Source: Zygnema cylindricum
Taxonomy: Eukaryota > Streptophyta > Zygnematophyceae > Zygnematales > Zygnemataceae
Assembly (NCBI GenBank): GCA_037447655.1
Contig: JBBHKE010001099.1
Coordinates: 25,001 to 89,000 of the forward strand
Direction of reading: 5' to 3'
Length of the DNA: 64,000 bases
Position 1 is the stretch's first letter, and the number at the start of each line of letters is the position of its first letter. Below are positions 47,501 through 60,358 of the stretch, piece after piece. The notes beneath the pieces are model-generated. The model did not search any database. It saw nothing but the letters and a program-made list of their open reading frames with translations, and was not told the DNA's origin. A program made the translations under genes and the position numbers.

Positions 47501-50500
47501 AAGCTGCCTCATTATGTGGGTTTTCTCTCAAATGACCACCTTTCTTACCGCTGCTTATCATTGTAGCAGCTACAAGAGGCTCCAGTTCCGGTGCCACACG
47601 AGTGTGCTCATCCGCAAGCCGGTCTAGAATTCCCAACACTTTGTTTAATACCTGCAAACCTTAACCCAAATCCTTCTCATTTTAAGGAGAATTCATGGTT
47701 CTATGCAACTTCAACAAACGTGAAGGGAACCATGGACGGAAAAACTGTTAAAGTGGCCAATAATAGCACACTAGATTGACGGTGAATAGGTATAGAGTGG
47801 AGATGGAGAGAATAGTTTGAAAGCAATTTTCCTAACACCGTTAGTGGTCTCCTTCCACGCTGAATTCAAGCAAAGAACTAATGTTGCTAAAAGTCAGAAC
47901 TATGATGCTCTTATTAACTTGCATATGAAATGAAATTGCGTTGACAAAAGACTTTTTCTGTGCTATTGCTTCGACCTCCAGCCATCAACAAAGAACAGTT
48001 GTCCTCATCTTACTGGAAATGACACCCATCACCAAAATTCAATATGAGCTTCCGAGGACAAATCCTATATGCCTCACTCTTTGAACGGAAGGATTTCGTG
48101 CTTTGGCCTACTGTCCAGCACTTACCTCCACATTCAAATGGCCTTTGGGAAGATTGCCAATTGGAGACTTCGCAATCTCTCCTACCAGGCTAGCACCCAC
48201 TGGCCCACCAGGCAAACCGCGGACTCGGAAAGCAGTTACTAGAGACTCTTGCACATCCACCAAAGCCAATGCAGCACCAACAGACGATAAATCCTCGTCC
48301 TGCACAAAATAACAAAACATTCACACAGTTAGCATTTCCAAAGGATGCTCACAAAGAGTTCAATGTAGTTTTACTGCTACACCCAAGTCAGAAAACTCCA
48401 CTTACTGAAGGAGGTGGCGTGCCATTCTTTTGGGCAGCATCTCGCAGCTGATCCACAGCATAGTCAAGGAGGACCGCAAACAGATTGCGCCTTGCCTCTT
48501 TGCTTGAAGAAGAGGCAAACTAGACCCAACACACAAAACATGACTATTAGTTGCTATCCAGCAAATTGTAAAGAATTTAGTTGAAGATAATGTGCCCAGC
48601 AGTGATTGTATTGTCATCTTTCGCTTTCCACAGAGCAAAACCGATAATGTGTGTGAATACAAGTTCCTCTGCTCACCTGATCACAGATGAAGTGAACTCC
48701 TCCAACGCTTTCCAGTTGCTGCACATCTAACTCTACTTTGGGGTGAATACCGCCTGTCGGACGCCGATAGAGCAATGAAGTCAGGAGGCGTATAAGGTGT
48801 GTCTGAAGCTCTTCTGCCCACCCATGCTCTGTTCCAATTGCCAAGAGGGCCACCACAACCTGCATTAAAAAGTTACGGACTTTGTCAGATATCAGCCATT
48901 CCGTTTATGTTCAAGGACACCACAATTTTCTGGTTGTAACAAAACAATTTCAACAATTCCGTTGCAGCGTTGAGAAAAAAGAGCAGGTTTGAATTGAGCA
49001 AGAAGCAATCTGCCGTACTCGAATGTCAAGTCGCATCAGGTGAATACGGAGTATCCGGCCACGGTCACAGGTGAAGTAAAGCAGACAACTTAATGCAGCA
49101 GCCCACACTTGTTCTTCTGTTTCTTCAACCTGCCATTCACCCAAATACCAGCTTCGAGCTCTTGGTATGCTACCATCCATACTAGACTCGGTGAACAAGA
49201 CTGCTGCAAAAGGTTCATAAATTGTTGTTTTGAGGTCTCTATATCAGTACTGACACCTTCCATAACACGAAAAGCAAACAATAATATCCGGCTTCACTTG
49301 ATTACTATATGAAATCCAAGGCAACCAAATCAGTTAACCCAATTACAAAATCTTGGACTGTGAGTTTGACAGTAGTAGAAATTCCACCTATGAAAGTTAT
49401 GTAGTTTTTATGTCCATTGAGGTGAGAAATCACAGACGCCTTCTTTTGCACCTCTGACTATTTCCATTCATCCTGGGGATATTTAATGAAGAGACAACTT
49501 GTTCGGACAGCCAAGAAAGTGAGTTAACCAACTGTTGCTGTAAATTGGCTCCCTGACCACAAGAAATCTTCATGATAATGCATCCATGATAACAAGGTCG
49601 CCAACTCTGCTAAGAGAGGGACCAGACCATAAGAGCGCCAAAAAAAAAGACTAAAAAAGAGCCATCAGACAAGTGGGTGAGACTGTATTAATGTTAAGTA
49701 TTTGCAATAATCTACTGTAACATACTATATCCACACATCCTTTAACACCCCTTTACAACCTAAATTCCCTAAATTTTTCCATCAGTCTGTACGTTTCCAG
49801 ATTTGTACCTGCAGTAAGAAGAGCAGCATCTCGCAGACAATGCCCCGTAACCATTCTTCAAAAGCTCTGTGTGCTGGTGGGACATCAGAACCCTCATCAA
49901 GAGGCAGTTTGTTGGCTCCAAGGCTGTGAAATGAAAGCGACTCGTCTGCAGGAATTGGCTCCAATAAATGTGCGTGCACACCAAGGTTTAACACGAGGTC
50001 AAAAGCCCGAACTCTCACAGCTGTGACGTCGGATTCCAAGAGGTTCTGCTCATTGTGTGAAGCACCCACATTCGAACAAACGTTACAATGCATGGAGAGA
50101 TTGCCGACTCTATGTCGACAACATTATAAGTATGGACATGGTACAATTATGGATGAAAAAATAGAATGGACCACACCAGAAAATCAAGACTAGAAAGGAC
50201 ATTTAAATTATCCATAGCCAGAGGAGGTACAAGAAACAATGACCATGTTACCAAACAGGAGGGTAAAGTCCCAGATTGCATTTGAGTGAAAAGTGGCAAG
50301 GAAAAGGGCTATAACAGAATGGAAGAACAGCAACAAGCAAGTGTATTTGACAAACCATGGCTGCCAGCACATACCTGCAAAAGAGAAAACGCCAGAGGTG
50401 TGGCAGACACCGGATCCGCCAAATACCTGACAAATCAACAAAGAGGAAATTCAGCAACATGAGCAAAAAACACATCGAAAGAAATCCTCGGTTTGGCTCA

Positions 50501-53500
50501 TGAGAAAAAGAAAGAGGGCCTGGACCTTTGGCCACCCACAGTAGTATATCGACAACAGAAAAGCAGGTGGACAATCTTTAAAAACGCCTCAGAAACCCAC
50601 AATGACTTTGTAACAGATTGCCACCCCCAATAAACATAGACCTGCGTGAAGTATATGAAGGTATTATGTGCAGACAGGTAAAATTCAGCTAAACGGATTA
50701 TGCTACTGCGTGAATTGACGGAAAGTTATGTTTCAAGGTGGCGACCCACATGTCAATAAACAATTTGATCAAAACACTGGCTGCGATATCTCCAGGATCA
50801 GGCTGCAATGAAGTGCTGGAAAGAGGGCCAGCTGTATGGCCTCCCTGAGACCAAGTGTCTTGCCCAGAACTCCCTGGTGTGGATACATCTCCAGAAATGA
50901 GACTACTGTCCATACTACATACAGCAGCAACAATTTCCTCCATGTCGCCCTCTGTTAACTTAAGTGGCTGCTGTTCGCTGACAGAAACAGTCCAGAAACA
51001 GAAACCGTTTGAAAACGTCAATTTACTGGGAATATGTCCTTACAATTAAGTGGAAAAATCCTTAGAATCTCAGGTGGTACTCACTAGTTAACACAATCAG
51101 CTTAACAGAACAACGACAAACAACAAACGACCTGTCTAATGAGACATTAAATAAAATATTTTCCAGAGGAAAATGCATCAGTTAACTAAAGCTGATTTTC
51201 CCCGCATTGGATAATACGTAAAGAACCCACCAATCTGCTAGGTTGCAAGCTATTTATCTGGTTACAGCACTGTTTACTTTTTCTGGAAAAAGTAAACAGT
51301 GCTGTATCCAGATAACTACACAATTCTTCCAGCACAACTAAGTTTGCCAAGAAACTTCAAACAGTCTAAACACTACATGTCGGCTAATTTCGCCTTTATT
51401 TTCCTGAAAATAGACAAATCATGTATGCTGGCTATTATGTACATACTCACCCATAGTAGCGATACTGGAACAGTGGCCGCTGCATACGCCTCCGAATAGT
51501 ATTCTGCCCAGAATCAAAGTCTCTGAAGAAGACAAATTTCCACAGTCCCCCCCATAAGATGCCTTACATGTCACCACAACAGGCAACAAACAGAGCACAA
51601 TAACATTGTCAACATGTTAGGCTTGAAGACAGGAGATTTGTGATGTAAATTCTCAACACCCGTTAGAAACAGATTCACCACCTAACCGTCAACAACTCTA
51701 GAGTATAGTATGGCTGTGAGACAAAAACACTAAACATGCTACATTGTGCAGATAGTGGATGAGGAAAGTTACCTCCAGGTAAAGACAACATTGCGAGCTC
51801 GCTTGCTTGCTGCAATGCTTCGCACATGGCTGCGAGCGAGTCCATTATCTATCACACCGGTAACACTATCACAGTGCAACAACTGCCCGGCTTGCTCCTC
51901 AAGATGGGCTGGTACACCAAGAAGTGACGCAGCAGCACTTCGATGACCAACTGTAGATTTTGAGATGAGATTTGGTTGAAAACCACCACTGCTACACACA
52001 TCATTCATTAAAAAAAAAAATGTTGTTAATGAAGGTGCTTGGAATCAAGTGAGCACAATTTGCCTCTCAGCAATCAAGTAAAAGTGACGGTGTGTAAACT
52101 TCGACGTGTGAGATTTGGCTGCTTACAGATCCGGAAGGAGAGGAGCTGGAGTCCAAGTGCGGAGGCCACTGAGCCAACGCGCTTTCATAAGGTCTGAGAA
52201 AACATAGTTATCAGGATTATCAGGAAGCTGAATGAGCCGCGCCATTGCTTGAGTTGTGGTATTTGCATCTTCCCAAACTGCTGCATGTCCCCGTGGACTG
52301 CCTCTCTTCAATGCCCAACCAGAAGCTGGCCCGTCAACAGGACTGTGTACATTTTCACGAGGCAAAACCGTTACCGATTGCTCTGCCCTTAACCGCACTG
52401 CATCTGCCGGAAGAAAACGGGCAACCACTGCACGAACATACTGAAGTGACTTGAGCAGAGAAGCTGATGCCTCTGGTGATGGCCCTGCTCCAGGTACGGC
52501 CCGCACATTGCCTGGAGCAAGCAGGCTGCCATAACCAGAAGCTGCCGCTTTGTGCTCTGCAATGAACTCTACACAGAAGGCATCAATCTGCTGCAGCATT
52601 GACACGCTTGGGTAGTATCTGCACAGCCCATTCACGATCGTTAGTCAGAAACTATTGGCTCCACTCACTTTGCAACGGAAACGAAACACACGAGAAGCAT
52701 TTACAAGAAAATCCTTACACCCTCTTTGCAACAGAAACCAAATACACGAGAAGCTTTTACAAAAAAAAATTGACAGGCACAGAAAGCCAATTGAAGACCA
52801 AGAGCACAGTCCGACAAATAACTATAATTGCATGCACAAATAACACAAAAAAATGCACACAACCTATACATCAAAGGTTAGAGAGGTCATTTTCTCCTGA
52901 CGTACCTAAAGAGGTATTTCTTCAAAAGAGCCACACTCTTTACAAGAACAGGGGGACTGCACTCCAACAATTGCACATAGCATTAACTGCGTGTTGTTAG
53001 AGGGATGAACTTGCAGCTTGTCGCAGCACATGCATTGAATTTGCATAGATATGTTTCTCTTTCCTTCCCCTCTCGTTCACATTTTCTTCTCATTCCTTCT
53101 GAAAAAATGTGTGAAACAACTACGAGATGTGCATAATAGAACAAAAACATGAACAAAAAGCTGGTAGTAACCGATCAACCGTTATGTGAGTAATCGAAAA
53201 CACAGTTAGAAATATCCCTAGCTTACATCACATGACAATCGCCGGAAACACAAGATAATAGAGGAAAATTGAATGAAGCGAGTTAAGGAAAAAACCTGCC
53301 TTCTGGCCTGTTCGGCACGGGCATGATCCAGCAGAAGACTGTAAGCGACATCTATAGTTGCTACATTTCCTAAATAATCCTGCAAAAAACAGGTCCAAAC
53401 TACCTTCAAATAAGTAATTCTTGAAAAAAAGACATGTACCAACTACGGTCAAATAAGTAATTCAGCAAAAAAACAGGTCCAAACTACCGTCAAGGTTCTA

Positions 53501-53921
53501 TTTGGCAAACTCTAGCTGGACTCACCTCTGTTGCAATAAGTACAAAACAAATTCAGAGGAAAGATTCCACAGGTTTATTAAAAGGCATTGTTTTGTATTG
53601 CTATGCAATAATAAAACATTTTCTACATTTCTTCCTTAGACCCTATCAAAAATGTTTGTTATTTAGCACTTGTTCAACAAATACATAGACAATCTTGAGA
53701 GCGGTTTCAGTTTAAGTGCCGCGCTATGTATGCACCTCAAGTGTATGAGACGGTTCGCAAGCAAGGTTCCCCACTGGAATGTGTGGCTGTGTGCATTCAG
53801 CTATAGCTCTTCGCAACGGTTCCGGACCCTTCCCTTTTTCCCGCTGCTCTCTTCTTTGTAAGCTGACGCCTTGAAAAGTACTGTTTTCCATTTTGGGCTT
53901 CTTTAAGCTGCCATCAGTCAT
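44550..53921 (-). CDS. Large plant-specific protein of unknown function with probable ARM/HEAT-like helical repeats (At3g12590-like)
   Basis: Minus-strand exons: 53921-53736, 53379-53300, 52618-52127, 51988-51773, 51522-51451, 50977-50750, 50426-50375, 50045-49809, 49203-49019, 48859-48677, 48519-48406, 48299-48126, 47651-47052, 46303-45873, 45466-45406, 45134-45066, 44624-44550; about 1150 aa. Phases agree except into 49203, where one base is missing; the upstream donor may be at 49793, or a small exon was missed. The intron after 53300 starts with GC. Recognisable stretches are DYLGNVATIDVAYSLLLDHA, DRGRILRIHLMRLDIR, LLDDPDARIAYFSSTFLLK and QQSNNEKLLENPYLQVRG. They recall, from memory, the Arabidopsis protein At3g12590. 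Leucine-rich helices suggest an ARM/HEAT-like scaffold. No catalytic motif, signal peptide or membrane segment is seen. Function is unknown. Confidence 0.75.
51255..51314. repeat. Near-perfect 60-bp palindrome in an intron
   Basis: Arms of 29 nt with a single mismatch surround a 2-nt centre (GTTTACTTTTTC / GAAAAAGTAAAC). It could form a cruciform in DNA or a tight hairpin in RNA. Confidence 0.9.
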
Positions 53922-56914
53922 GTTGAAAATTGGTGAAGTCCGAGGTACAGCTCAATTTGAGAAACAAGTACAACCTGTAGACAGCGCGATTGCCACTTTG
54001 AAAGCTGGTAAGGCACCATATTGCTAAAAGCGTTCTAGAATTCTCTATTCATAATGTTTTGCCCGTCCCATTGCAGCTCGCTGTGAACCTTCACTTCCAT
54101 GCTCCTTACTAACACGAAGGCTGACAGGTTTTCCCTTTACATTATGTCAGTACAGTAAGTGCCTAGGTCACAGCTGAGTGGACAAATCACATGATACTTC
54201 TTCAAGGACCTGGTATACTACATTTTAAATTGAGCTCAAGAGAGGGAGAGATAGGACTTCATTGAAGATCTTATGATCTTCTTATGATCTGCATTTTACA
54301 AGTAATAACAATGTTTAGCTAAGAAAGTTGCTTGGATTTATTATTATTCGTTGCTATATTCGTAATTATTATGAATCATGAAAGTTTTAAAACTTTAAAA
54401 GGTATGACGTATGCAGTGACGCCCGCGACACAGCACCTCGCGGATGCTGCGCTGCAGTTCACCATCCAAGTTAGGGCGTTTACACATGCATCAAAAACAT
54501 TAACTTTCACAAGTGTGGACGATTCACACCTGTGAACACAGCTATGTTCGTACAGCGCAGCTTATATTATGTTGAGCCCCTTCGTTAGCCGAAAAAGTTA
54601 ACGGACCTTCGGGCACTTTCCTCTTGAACAAAAATTCCGTCAAACTATTACTAACATACGACACCATTAAAATTATAATAGGGAATTGCTAATCGCAGAG
54701 ACGATTTTTGCTGCGCGCAGATACACCGTGAATCGTTATTAGCCTTATGTACGCTATATCGGCACACAAAAATTTTGACATTGATACCCGAAATACAGTG
54801 ATTGAATTTAATTTATCTTTGACGTTAATTACGGTTCTAGTAAAATAGCGTCAATGGTATGCCCGTACTGTATTCGTTAATAGTGTGGTTTACGAAAGTT
54901 GTTTGTTCGTTCAACTGTGTACTTCGTTACCGACATCCGTACGGAAATTCTGGTTAACTTATGTCGGTCGCATACAGAGCTGCACTTACAAAATTAGCGG
55001 AGTCCAGTTTCCAAAATAGGCGATCGAATACGTTCAGACGTTCGTTTTTGTGTGTGTCAGTGTGAACTGATAACATGTGCACATGCTAAAAACTGTCCGT
55101 GTTACATAAACGTAGTGTTGCACACTTACCCATGTTGATAGTTGAGGAAAGCTAAGTCTAATATTGTGCCCTTTTAACTCTATTTCATATCCTGCGAGAT
55201 TAATAGTATATATGTTTACACTATCAAAGGGTTTTTTAGGGTACATGACGGTAATACCATACCTTTAAACAAACGAGACGCATATTAGAGTTAAAATGAT
55301 TTTAAAATGGGTTATGTTTCACAAAACAACAACAAATTAGTGTCATATTGTGTACATATTAGAGTGAAGTTACAAAATTTAGGATTGAAAAAACGAGGCG
55401 CCTTGAAAACGAGAATTGGTAACAAACCAACGGCAAATGCGGACCGAACACAAAAAAGAGATTTTGTGATCAAACAAATCTCAACCACATCCTCATTTTC
55501 TGATTGCATGCTTTAGAAACTTGCATATCCATTTTTACACGACGTCGCCATTTTTTGGGAAGGAAGCGTGTCATCGCCCCGCCGCCTCCCTTAGTCTAGC
55601 GGCATCCAGTAATCTATGCCTCTTTTTACGGTTTGCAGCGGCAGTTGGTTAGACCGTAATATGGATGAACAACAATAAAGGTCGTGCCAACATCGTCGCT
55701 GTATATTTCCGGGATTATTATGAAATCATTGGTAAGTGCGCAGCTCATCATGTTTATTCATCTCTCTTGCGCTCTCTGCCTCCTTGTTCTTCCCCCTTCA
55801 TTTTCTCTTCCTCTTTATACCTTAACCTCTCCCTCTACGAATTGTCCATCTCCCACATTTTTTCCCATTCACTCTCCCTACCCTTCTCTCTTGCTCTCTT
55901 CTTCCCATCTTCTCTCTCTCCCTCATTTCTGTCTCATATCCTTTCCCTGCTTTACTTTCAGACTGGTTTTTTTCCTATTTTATTCTCATTTTCGCTCTGT
56001 GTCCCTTTGTGTTCTTCTTCTTTTTCACGTAATATTTTTCAAGCCCATCTACCCCGTAATAATCTGTTATATATATATATATATTATGTTTTATTAACTG
56101 TCATCGATGATGACGGTATATCCGACGGCCTGTTGTATTGGAGAGCACCACACCGAAACATACGATATAGGGAAGAATAAAATATCATGTTGAAGGTATT
56201 CGACCGTACGAAAGCGCATGGAGTATATCGTCAGGAGCTTTCCATGGATATGTATTTGTTATCACGAATGGTGGATACTTAGTTAGTGTGTGTAAAATAT
56301 GAAGGTTTTTAAAATCATTTTAAGAGGATTTCCAAGTTACAAGCAGAAACGTTAATAATTCGGTACTATTTAGAGCATTGTTGACTATTGCAGATTAATA
56401 GGCCTTAGATAATTTTTTGTTTTAATTTAACGTTGTAAACAGAGTTTATCATGAAATATGAAATTTATGTACTTCTTTTCCCATTTTTTTTAATGAATGA
56501 TCTTATTTGTGTCAACTTTTTATATATTTTGTATTCATTGTGTGTCTTTCTAATTGCTTTCATGCTGTTTCGTTGATTTTATCGCATTTAAATATACTTC
56601 ATATATTTTGCATTGTTTGTTTGTGAATCATCTGTATATGCTGCAAATATGACTTTTTTTATTTTACTTCACACCGCGTGTCTTTCTTGATCTTTGCTTT
56701 TCCTACCCGGAATACTTTGGTTTCATTTTCACTACTGTATTAATGGTTTTAGTCTAGTCAAAATGAGTTTTTTGACAAAGGGTTAAGGTTGTTAGTTGAT
56801 CACAATATAATAATATCCATGTATTTTGAAAAATGAAACTTTTGAACCAGCGACTGTAACAGGGTTACAGAATTGGGTACTTAGTGGCTGGGGCTAGGCT
56901 GCTATTGTTGCGAT
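53922..56914. other. Intergenic DNA upstream of the large minus-strand gene
   Basis: No gene is recognised. Sequence at about 54715-54900 is a diverged copy of 13010-13200. A CT-rich stretch lies at 55790-55930. Short open frames around 55665-56180 have no family resemblance. Confidence 0.4.
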
Positions 56915-56992
56915 TTCAGAGCAGCGCAGTTGCGATTCCAGAGCTGCGCAGCTGCGATTCCAGACCAGCGCAGCATAGCAGCATAGCAACTT
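56915..56992. repeat. GCAGC-rich short repeat related to the left copia LTR
   Basis: Units such as GCAGCTGCGATTCCAGA occur about three times. The same kind of units fills 6190-6340 in the left LTR of the copia-like element. Confidence 0.7.
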
Positions 56993-56994
56993 GG

Positions 56995-57460
56995 TAGTTT
57001 TGTCGTTGAATTTCCTTCTAACGACGAAACATAATTTGTTTTCTCAGATATGATGATGTAGTTGTTTCCTCGTTGAATTTCCTCTTAGCGCCGAAACATA
57101 CTTTGTTTTCTTAGATATGATGATGAAGTTGTTTCATCGCTGAATTTCCTTTTGGCGACGAAACATACTTTGTTTTCTCAGATATGATGATGAAGTTGTT
57201 TCGTCGTTGAATTTCCTTCTAGCGACGAAACATACTTTGTTTTCCCATATATGATGATGAAGTTGTTTCGTCGCTCAATTTCCTTATAGCGCCGAAACAT
57301 ACTTTGTTTTCTCATATATGATAATGAAGTAGTTTCGTCGCTGAATTTCCTTTTAGCGACAAAACATACTTTGTTTTCTCAAATATGATGATGAAGTTAT
57401 TTCGTGGTTGAATTTCCATTTAGCGACGACACAGCCTCTGCTTTGTCAGAAATTATAATC
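56995..57460. repeat. 67-bp minisatellite, seven copies, each holding a hairpin
   Basis: The landmark GAATTTCC (CAATTTCC once) recurs at 57008, 57075, 57142, 57209, 57276, 57343 and 57410, exactly 67 bp apart. Most units contain the inverted repeat TTTCGTCGCT...AGCGACGAAA with a 12-nt loop. Confidence 0.95.
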
Positions 57461-57975
57461 AAGTTTTTTCGCCGGTAAATTACTGTCCAGCGACGACAAA
57501 TTCTCGTCGCTGCAAGAGTAACCATTACTCAATGCGATGAATATGCTGTTTAGGAAACTAACGACTTATCAATTTCGGATAAGGATGATCAACAAACGAC
57601 GAAGCATAGTCGTCGTTGATTAGTGTAGGATGTAAATGGCAACAAAATATATATTTCCATACTACAAGCACACTGGAATTTTCAACACCACATTAACAAC
57701 ATCTGAAGGTAATATGAATTTTGTAATAAATATCCAATTCCACGAAATACAACGGTTTTTTACTTCATAAAAAACGAAATCATATTTTCCCATGTAAAAA
57801 ATCATACACACATACGAAATCTGCTCTATCATATGACGTCAAATAATACTGGACTCCATGAACTGTCTACATTAATCTGGCACCAGGTTAACTGCTATTC
57901 CCTCTCTATAATTAAACTACCATTCCCAAACTAATATATATATAAAAAAAAACAATACGCAATTATGTAATATGT

Positions 57976-59281
57976 TTAAAACTTGTTCCCGCTTATCCCT
58001 CCCTCATTGAAAATGATGTCTTGTTGACTGTCGGCATCTTCAATATTTTGGAGGAATTCCCTTGCCCTCGGGCAAGGAGGTTCCACAACTTCGCATTCGA
58101 AGTGGTTGCGATATTTGCTGATTATGCCTCGTAGTTGTTGTGTGAGCATGTCTTCTTCCCACTTTCCGTCGCGTAGAGACAAGCCACATTAAATCATTAT
58201 TTTTCTCGCGTAACTCATTATGTTTTTGTCTCTCATCGCATTGACCTCTCGGATAGAGTCCTTTGCAAATTTAAAAAAAAAACGCTCTGCCGGGTCCAAC
58301 CAATTTACCGGACCATTCACGGTTAGAAGGTTTAGCCCATTGACCGTTTTCAATTCCTTTCGCCTTCCACCTTCCCCAAATGCGACTCCACACGTCCTTG
58401 ATTTTGGAAATGACGAAGGAGTCAGCGGGTTGAACAAGATGCGTTGCATTAGGTGGAAAATAGTGTATCACGGTGTTTTTGGCCTCTATAACTCGCTCCA
58501 ACTCATCGGACGTATTGTGACCACCACAGTTGTCGAGGAAGATAATTTTTTTACGTCCATCACTATCCCCTTGGTAAGACCTTGCCTCTTCGACCCATTG
58601 TGGGAACACCGTTTTATCATTCCATCTTTTTGGACCGGTCCGGTAACAAACACCTGAAAAGATATATAATAGACAAAAAAAAGAAAATAAAATAAAATTT
58701 TGTAATGCTTGCTTACATATGCATTAGAAGGAAAGTAAGCTACGTGTACCATAGAAAGCTTATAATATGAGTCTTTATTTTAGATAAGAGAAATCAGAGT
58801 GTTAAAGAAAAAAAAAAACCATATTTTGTAGTAGGAGAAGGGGGAAGGAGGTATATGAGGACAAGGTAAAGAGATATACATAAAAAACTGAAACACAAAA
58901 ACATGTTTGGAGAGAAATAGATAAACATCCATCAAAGTCAATAAGACATCAAAAATAAAATAAAAACATTAGATGAGGGAGAAAAAACACACCCGGGACG
59001 TTGTTCGGTAAACCTTGTATCGGGTAACTTCTGGCACGATTTGCAAAAATTATCATTGGGTTCTCGATACGAGCCTTCACCCCTACACTTTGTCGCACCA
59101 TGAGAGTCATGGATTCGCCTCCTCCGGCAACATCAACGTATTTCACCACTTCGTCCCCTCTAAATCCCAAATTTTTTCCATTATCGGTGTTGACTATCAT
59201 GTGAGTTTCGTCCATGTTTTCCATGAGGTCTTCATTGAAAAGTCATGTTATACATTCGCCGCCAAACCAAAACAAATTTAG
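57976..59281 (-). pseudogene. DDE transposase, catalytic and C-terminal part (pogo/Tc1-mariner-like, DD36D)
   Basis: NMDETHMIVNTDNG at about 59210-59180 should hold the first catalytic aspartate. After an intron (about 58980-58655) come VCYRTGPKRWNDKTVFPQW and FLDNCGGHN with the second aspartate. PPNATHLVQPAD carries the third, 36 residues later. KFAKDSIREVNAMRDKN and a C-terminal part (GKWEEDMLTQQLRGIISKY) end at 57976. Two frame breaks occur, one at the A run near 58272-58281 and one near 58185. The pattern fits DDE_1 (pogo/Tigger/jerky) transposases, which cut and paste DNA. With these breaks the copy looks inactive, unless the homopolymer break is a sequencing error. Confidence 0.7.
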
Positions 59282-59373
59282 TTATTTTTTTATACGTCGT
59301 TAAGTAGGGAATACAACGAAAACAAAACGCAAAAAGGAAGGAAATGTCATTAAACTATATTCGTAATGAAGAG

Positions 59374-59890
59374 TGACTCACCGGATTCAAACCCACGCTT
59401 TAGAACGCCCATGTGGAAGGCTACGGTACGCTCAATGTATTCCTCTTTCTCGGGACTACATTATAGTTTCCCCTGTTGTGCACGCACAACGATGTTGTGC
59501 TTCTCTTGACACCTCTGCACCAACCTTTTATTTATGATTGGACGTATTTCCGACCCGTCATTGTTGAACCATTTCGGGTCGTACTCTTTCCTCCTTTCTT
59601 TTATGATGTCCCTAGCGATGTCCCCGAGAATGGTGGTGGACATCTTCATACCCACTTTCTTAAAACGTTCGAAATCTGAAAGTAACTCCTCGTGTATAAC
59701 AGTGACCCAAGCGGTTTCCTTCCTTCCTCTTCCCGGCAAAGCCTTGGTAACCGCCACCGATTTCGTCTCAAAACTAGAAGTAGAAAACGTCCGAGTTGTC
59801 TCTCGTATTCCGTCAAGCGCCGACCTCCTCTCTACCCACCATCGCTTGGCCTTTTGGTACCTTGTAACAATAAACAATGTCAAAAGAATT
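59374..59890 (-). pseudogene. Transposase middle part, probable DNA-binding region
   Basis: From an acceptor near 59865 the frame reads YQKAKRWWVERRSALDG, then TKALPGRGRKETAWVTVIHE and ARDIIKERRKEYDPKW, ending in a stop near 59461. Sequence downstream in the same frame (SPEKEEYIERTVAFHMGVL) continues to a donor near 59380, so the stop interrupts a real frame or lies in a short intron. The basic, Trp-containing start would fit a helix-turn-helix DNA-binding domain; this is inference. Confidence 0.5.
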
Positions 59891-60358
59891 AATGAGATTA
59901 TTGATTGGAAAGCCGTATAAAATTGGACCGACTCTAAAAACAAACGATGATATTCAGCGACGAATAGTTGTTGTCGCAGATTCAGCGACGACAAAAACTC
60001 GTCGTTATATCTGCAAATTTTTTTTTTTTTAGAATCATCGTTGATAAATAATGAGTTGCCGACCACCAATGAGAAATCCTCACTTAATCGACAAACCAAC
60101 GACGACCTTGTGTCGTCGTTAACCCGGGAAAGAGGATTATGAAATTCAATGGCGATATCAGCAAAACCAAATGTATGACTTTTTGTCGAATTTACATTAA
60201 TTTTGTGAAAAAAAGGGAGAGAAATAAAAAATTCACACTTGTATGATAAATAAAAATAAATAAAATAAAACATTGTGGCACCCAATGTAGGCTTAGGGCT
60301 AAATCGGGATACCTCTCCATCGAATGAAGGCCACGAAATTTACCCTCGTCAACTCCCC

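Noticed and set aside
47017-47535. Plus-strand open frame
   Set aside because: Antisense shadow of the 600-nt exon 47651-47052 of the minus-strand gene.
56995-57460. CRISPR-like array
   Set aside because: Units are contiguous 67-bp tandem repeats without unique spacers, in a eukaryotic genome.
56728-57625. CACTA transposon ends (CACTACTG at about 56728 and CACTAATC, minus strand, near 57625)
   Set aside because: The two ends do not match each other as terminal inverted repeats and no TNP2-type transposase is present.
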